DNA of 64,000 bases from Siphonodentalium dalli (lineage: Eukaryota > Mollusca > Scaphopoda > Gadilida > Siphonodentaliidae): NCBI GenBank assembly GCA_032622095.1, contig CP136067.1:80256705-80320704 (forward strand). The letters run 5' to 3'. Both the position numbers and the translations under genes were made by a program. The notes beneath the pieces were generated by a model that saw only the letters and a program-made list of their open reading frames with translations, ran no database searches and was not told where the DNA came from. Positions 59,925-64,000 of the stretch are shown here, in pieces (position 1 is the stretch's first letter; the number at the start of each line of letters is the position of its first letter).

Positions 59925-60071
59925 AATGGCGGCCATCTTAAAAATGGCGGCCATCTTGGATTTTCGCGTGGTTTGTCGAACAATATTGTTTAGTGGCCCA
60001 TACTGATCATTCGTGCCAAATTTCATGCTTGTATCACCAAGTGAACGATTTTACACTTAGCCGCCCTACTA
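59925..60071 (-). repeat. Right terminal inverted repeat
   Basis: Read inwards on the minus strand: TAGTAGGGCGGCTAAGTGTA, CTTGGTGATACAAGCATGAA, TTGTTCGACAAACCACG, then two tandem AAGATGGCCGCCATTTT-type words. Confidence 0.92.
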
Positions 60072-60074
60072 TTA

Positions 60075-60587
60075 ATCGGTAGGCTGGATTCACCCCTATC
60101 TGTTAACTGGTATCTATGACTCAGGTGGGTATAGGGGTGACACCATCTTCTCTCTATTTATATGTGGTGCCTGCTTTTTGTGAGTTTGTTATATCTGGTG
60201 TATAGGCTGCACAGAGAAAGCGGTTGATCTGAAGTTTCATCACGGATAAGACAGATCAATCACAGAAATGTTATAATCATCGCTAAATCAGATCCGAATC
60301 GAATGAAACATACCGCCCGGTACAGCCTTATTACAGATGTGACCTTTCCTGTGCGGCGTTACATTCATACACGAGGTATTGCGTACCAGATGCCCGTTCG
60401 GCTTACACAATCATATAGAACTGTGCCCTATACCACACCAGTCTAGACATTACAAAAGCTAGTCATATATAATACAGCTATATATTTATCACATAATTTG
60501 CGATCGCTGTAGTTTATGATTGTTGTTTTCGATGAATATTGCGCGTTGCTTCGGTTTTATTTGATCATGTGATAAAAGGTATCTCAC
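60075..60587. other. Unannotated stretch
   Basis: A weak local inverted repeat (TTCACCCCTATC / GTATAGGGGTGAC) lies at 60088-60150. No gene recognised. Confidence 0.4.
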
Positions 60588-60725
60588 ACTCGTCCTATTT
60601 TATACGTAATTTATCAACCTCGTCCTCTAAATTCTATTTGAGCCTCGGTAAACATCGGCTCAAATCGAATTTAGTGAACTCGGTTGATAAATTCCGTATA
60701 AACTAGAAACTCATGTGAGATCCTC
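60588..60725. repeat. Fold-back hairpin, copy 2
   Basis: ATCTCACACTCGTCCTATTT faces an inverted AAACTCATGTGAGATCC. The core CTCGTCCTCTAAATTC pairs with GAATTTAGTGAACTCGG. Longer than the related hairpin at 53578-53660. Confidence 0.75.
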
Positions 60726-61358
60726 TATATACATGTAACAATTATGAGCATGCATATCTTCCCTGAAAGCATTGCATATACCGGCGAAACAAGTGGGTAG
60801 ATCAAGATAAATGATTGATTCATATCAAAAAGAGAATTGTTCCAGGAATACGACTGTTCGGTCATAATTTATTTTTGAAAACAAAAGGTTTTCGGAAATT
60901 TTCCATCAAGAGTTAAGAACCCTGTCTCACATTTCATCAGTGTACTTTTATTGCTATGATGAATAAGCTTATCCATCAGACCGCTGGTTCCAAATATCAA
61001 CCGAGAGACGCACATGCACTTGCACGCAGAAGAATCATCAACAGGCCAAAATGGCAATCGATTGATGTGTATGGTGGAACACATGCACATGATCCGATTT
61101 GTTTGGGTGGTTATCGTCGTTAACTAACATGCAAATACTTAATTTTATTGATAATCGCTCTTGTTCGCGTAGAAACACACCCCCCCCCCCCATTATGAAA
61201 CAGACAAACCATGTCGAGAATGACTCGAGATACACGAAGCAAGTCACCACCCCTGTGTGTGGATCACAAATCCGCGCTAGTCGGGAATTTAACCAGCTCC
61301 GCCATTGTTGGTGCGACTTACCGCCCGCGCCACCATGGGTCCCTGATCCATATACATA
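60726..61358. other. Unannotated stretch
   Basis: No gene or repeat recognised apart from a C run at 61181-61192. Confidence 0.4.
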
Positions 61359-61573
61359 TACAGTAACGCCCTAAGTAATCGACCCTTTAACCACAGCATA
61401 ATTGTGGGTAACTTTTCAGGATTTAGTCGGAAATATGGCTTGTTGCCATTCATCGGAAAGCTCTCACCGAGAGCTTTCCGATGAATGGCAACAAGCCATA
61501 TTTCTGAAAATCCTGAAAAGTTACCCATAATTCTGCTGTGGTTAAAGGGTCGATTACTTAGGGCGTTACTGTA
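61359..61573. mobile_element. Mariner-like fold-back MITE, intact
   Basis: A palindrome of 211 bp between TA dinucleotides (61359-61360 and 61572-61573). Termini CAGTAACGCCCTAAGTAATC and GATTACTTAGGGCGTTACTG. The centre is AGCTCTCACCGAGAGCT. The arms are nearly identical. Sister copy at 51520-52004. Confidence 0.92.
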
Positions 61574-62435
61574 GGTAAACATTTCAGTCGAAAGACGGAC
61601 CTAAATGTATTGTGTAGCGGAGCCAGATCTTGACACGAAAAAGAAAACAATCTTTCAAACAATGTGTTTGTTTCTCATGTGAGATATGTTTCAGTATTTG
61701 CAGTGAAGGGATGCTCCTGGTTATACGGGTCTCTGACACGGCGACGTTTGTTAGCCAATAATACTAATTCAATTGTGTAGTACCATTCGGAGGATAAACA
61801 TCGCTCCGCACTTAAGTGCTTTGTTCATCACGTAATATGAATGATTTAACGATTCTAAATCAAGAACGAGACACTATAAATATACCATGGCCAATTGCCG
61901 CCACGTGTTACACTTTCTTCCATACGGTATACCGTACTTCTTTTGTTCGATTTCATAGACATCTATAAAAAAATAACCACAACCATGCAGTCATTTTCAC
62001 CAGAAATGACTATAATATAGTCCAGGTGGTTTATACCGAGCGAGACTAAACATGCTGTGTTGTGTTGTTGACTCATGGATATCGAGGAACGCAAACATTG
62101 CTCTTTTTACCAAATAAACTCGCTCGTTCATAAAACATTCCGATCTGGTTAATAACATCTACATACGTTACTGTTGTGGACATCAAATATAGGGGCTCAT
62201 TTCAAAAATAGAACTGAAAAGCGTTTAGTCATCGGTGCGAAAATGCCAATATAGATATGACCGAATATATGAAGGCTATACGGATTGGAATTGGGATGTT
62301 CATGGCTTCGTAATATATGCATGTGCTTGAACAAATTCTCATTTCTGATCAAAATTTGTTTCGACAGAATTCGCACATTGAAATATCCATGAACTTGTAT
62401 CTGGTTTGAAAATCGGCTTTGGTTTTTCCCCTTTC
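61574..62435. other. Unannotated stretch
   Basis: Nothing recognised. Confidence 0.4.
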
Positions 62436-63124
62436 TTTACTAATTACTCATTGACGAGTAGTTCCCCCAGGAAATGCTTAGATAACAAGTTCAACAAACG
62501 ACCATCCCCAAATAACTGTTATAAGTTGTAATCAACACGTCCAGTGTTTCCGCGTGACCGCCCGTGCGTCCGGTTCACAACTTAAACAATAATAAACAGC
62601 ATTCCGTCGGAGTTGTTTGTAGTAGATACTTGAGTACGCACAGGTGAAGTTCAAATTTGGTCATGGTCCGACGATTTTGTGCCCCTTTTTCAATTTATAT
62701 ATTTTTTTATTGTCCGGATGATAACATGAACAATATATACTTAACAGATATTTGGTATGTGGTTCACATTTGAGAAGACACATTTCCAGTTCGAATTGGG
62801 TCACGGTCCAATAATTTTGACGGAGTTATGTGCCTTTGTTCGACTTAGAAAACATAATTGTTCTGTTTTCTAAAAGATAACTGTGTCATTCTTCAAATGA
62901 ATGTTGTCATTGGGTCAGCTATCTACATTTTCGTGAAGTTATTATCTGAACATTTCCAAACAATGAATACGATCACTTCCGCAATTGTATTATCTGTTTG
63001 TCTGTCTGTCGTCTACTAATTTCTTTCTGAACACCACATAACACCCCTCCAAAATGATCCGTAGACCATTCCAATATATACTTTTGTGACCGGCTGGTAG
63101 AATCCGTTTAATAAAGAAAGGGTT
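62436..63124. mobile_element. Family A MITE split by a nested repeat
   Basis: The left part has TTTACTAATTACTCATTGAC, GGAAATGCTTAGATAACAAG and TTCAACAAACGACC. The right part has AGTTATTATCTGAACATTTCC (62937), GACCATTCCAATATATACTT and TTTAATAAAGAAAGGGTTA. About 420 bases of unrelated repeat separate them. Confidence 0.65.
62520..62935. repeat. Dispersed repeat nested in the family A copy
   Basis: Contains CAAATTTGGTCATGGTCCGA and later CGAATTGGGTCACGGTCCAA, followed by GACGGAGTTATGTGCC. So it holds two related half-units. Words of this type are frequent in lophotrochozoan repeats as I remember them. Confidence 0.55.
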
Positions 63125-64000
63125 ACAATTCTGTTGAGATGTTCATTCTGTAATCATTCTTAGATTTTAACCTCAGGCATTCAAATGGAATAAAAGTCTT
63201 TCATGGTTTATTCTTACAAGGCATGACGTCAGTCTGAACCACCACAGGGATGAGAACAGGCGGATGCATTACTGTTTAATCTTGCTCGTTTCGCGGACAT
63301 TAAGCTTCAATCTTTCGGGCTTAATTATTCCGTTGCAGGGTTTCTAATAGCAGAAGACATCGAAATGAATTTGTTTTACATTTCAAATAATGCGTTTATA
63401 GAAAAATATTGTGTTAGGTCCAATTGAACGTGTTCTTGAATGGTGGTGTCATACAGGTCCCATAATTAGCATAAATTATAGTCGGTTTGCACCTAACACA
63501 TAGGATAGAATAACTTTATTTGCCAATCATAGGCGCTTTCCAGGCAGTGAATTAGGGTCATACACACAATATACGGTTATATACCAAAATAAAACAGTTA
63601 TGATTTCGATGATTGAGAGTTAAGTACTGCTTGTACAATTGGAAAACAATAATAGAATGGGACATAGACATCACAATACCAGTGTAATACGGAACAATGT
63701 ATGGTATAGTAACATATATAATAAGGAAACAATTTATGAAATAATACAGATTTGCAGCGTGTGTATGTCAAGGTTCTGCATTCACATAGCACAGGCGTGC
63801 ACGGCGTGCAGGCTTATTTATCACATAATTAACCCACAAAACCAGCTTCATAATTATTGGTAAGACACACGTGTAATTAGCGCGTGCGATGACGTCACGC
63901 CATTATTTAAAGCCTGGTAGCTTTCGGGATCATATATGCGCCGGGGAAATCATGATCCATCCCTGCTATAAATATCAAGAGAGGACTGGTAATTATTTAA
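63125..64000. other. Unannotated stretch to window end
   Basis: No gene recognised. Confidence 0.4.

Larger units (their letters stand above)
55412..60071 (+). mobile_element. Academ-like DNA transposon with XPG-type nuclease module (dead copy)
   Basis: The element is bounded by inverted TAGTAGGGCGG, and the pairing continues for about 150 bases. A TTA direct repeat flanks it (55409-55411 and 60072-60074). Inside, in order on the plus strand, are a transposase-like region (56207-57885) and an XPG/FEN1-like nuclease with a CXC tail (57984-59624). The two are usually one long gene in cnidarian and mollusc relatives as I remember them. The 3-4-bp target duplication and the nuclease module fit the XPG-bearing lineage of Academ transposons. 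The assignment rests on memory and motif reading. Multiple frameshifts and stops make this copy non-autonomous. Because the exact flank is TTA next to TA-rich termini, the cut could be offset by a base or two. Confidence 0.8.

Noticed and set aside
195-60000. Upstream exon of the DEG/ENaC gene with the cytoplasmic HG motif
   Set aside because: I looked for HG-containing minus frames ending at a splice donor and found none that fit. The exon may be outside the window or too short to see.

Overview
The window looks like metazoan nuclear DNA, probably from a marine invertebrate. A mollusc or other lophotrochozoan is my guess, from the general style of the repeats and not from any diagnostic gene. 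It is AT-rich and gene-poor. It has no long open frames, operons or bacterial signals. One host coding exon can be supported: a minus-strand exon of a DEG/ENaC-type sodium channel at the left edge (about 1-194), with a splice acceptor, cut by the window boundary. No other exon of that gene was found.

Almost everything else is mobile or repeated DNA. The most informative element is a DNA transposon of about 4.66 kb (55412-60071), bounded by inverted repeats of roughly 150 bp and flanked by a TTA direct repeat. Inside are decayed pieces of two linked protein modules. The first resembles a transposase with a conserved DQPL / GGLH / DQAHE series of blocks. The second resembles an XPG/FEN1-type nuclease ending in a cysteine-rich CXC tail. 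I assign it tentatively to the XPG-carrying branch of the Academ superfamily. Frameshifts and nonsense codons show that this copy is dead.

Around it lie many short non-autonomous elements. Several unrelated families share a TTAA target: fold-back elements at 1309-1752 and 19560-19774; a TTAACCCTTT-ended family (family A: 17759-18005, 20729-20983, 38291-38539, 62436-63124); an AGGGGTACTGTAC-ended family (family B: 22343-22942, 41534-42190, 53227-53577); a 490-bp element at 46342-46831 (family D); and an element with two hairpins at 34528-34926. A TA-flanked, mariner-like fold-back family is at 51520-52004 and 61359-61573. Helitron-like sequences with 122-bp internal tandem units lie at 36653-37219 and 49490-50340. 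LINE remnants lie at 28465-29170 (minus) and 47990-48409 (plus).

Large tandem arrays are at 23840-25600, 31395-32487, 33035-33478 and 42205-42612. A nested palindrome of about 1.1 kb at 3165-4275 carries 15-bp repeats in its arms. Several elements are nested: a LINE tail inside a mariner-like element, a long repeat inside a family A element, and a hairpin inside a family D copy. This points to repeated rounds of insertion. Coordinates of repeats were found by eye and are approximate by a few bases, except where exact termini are stated.
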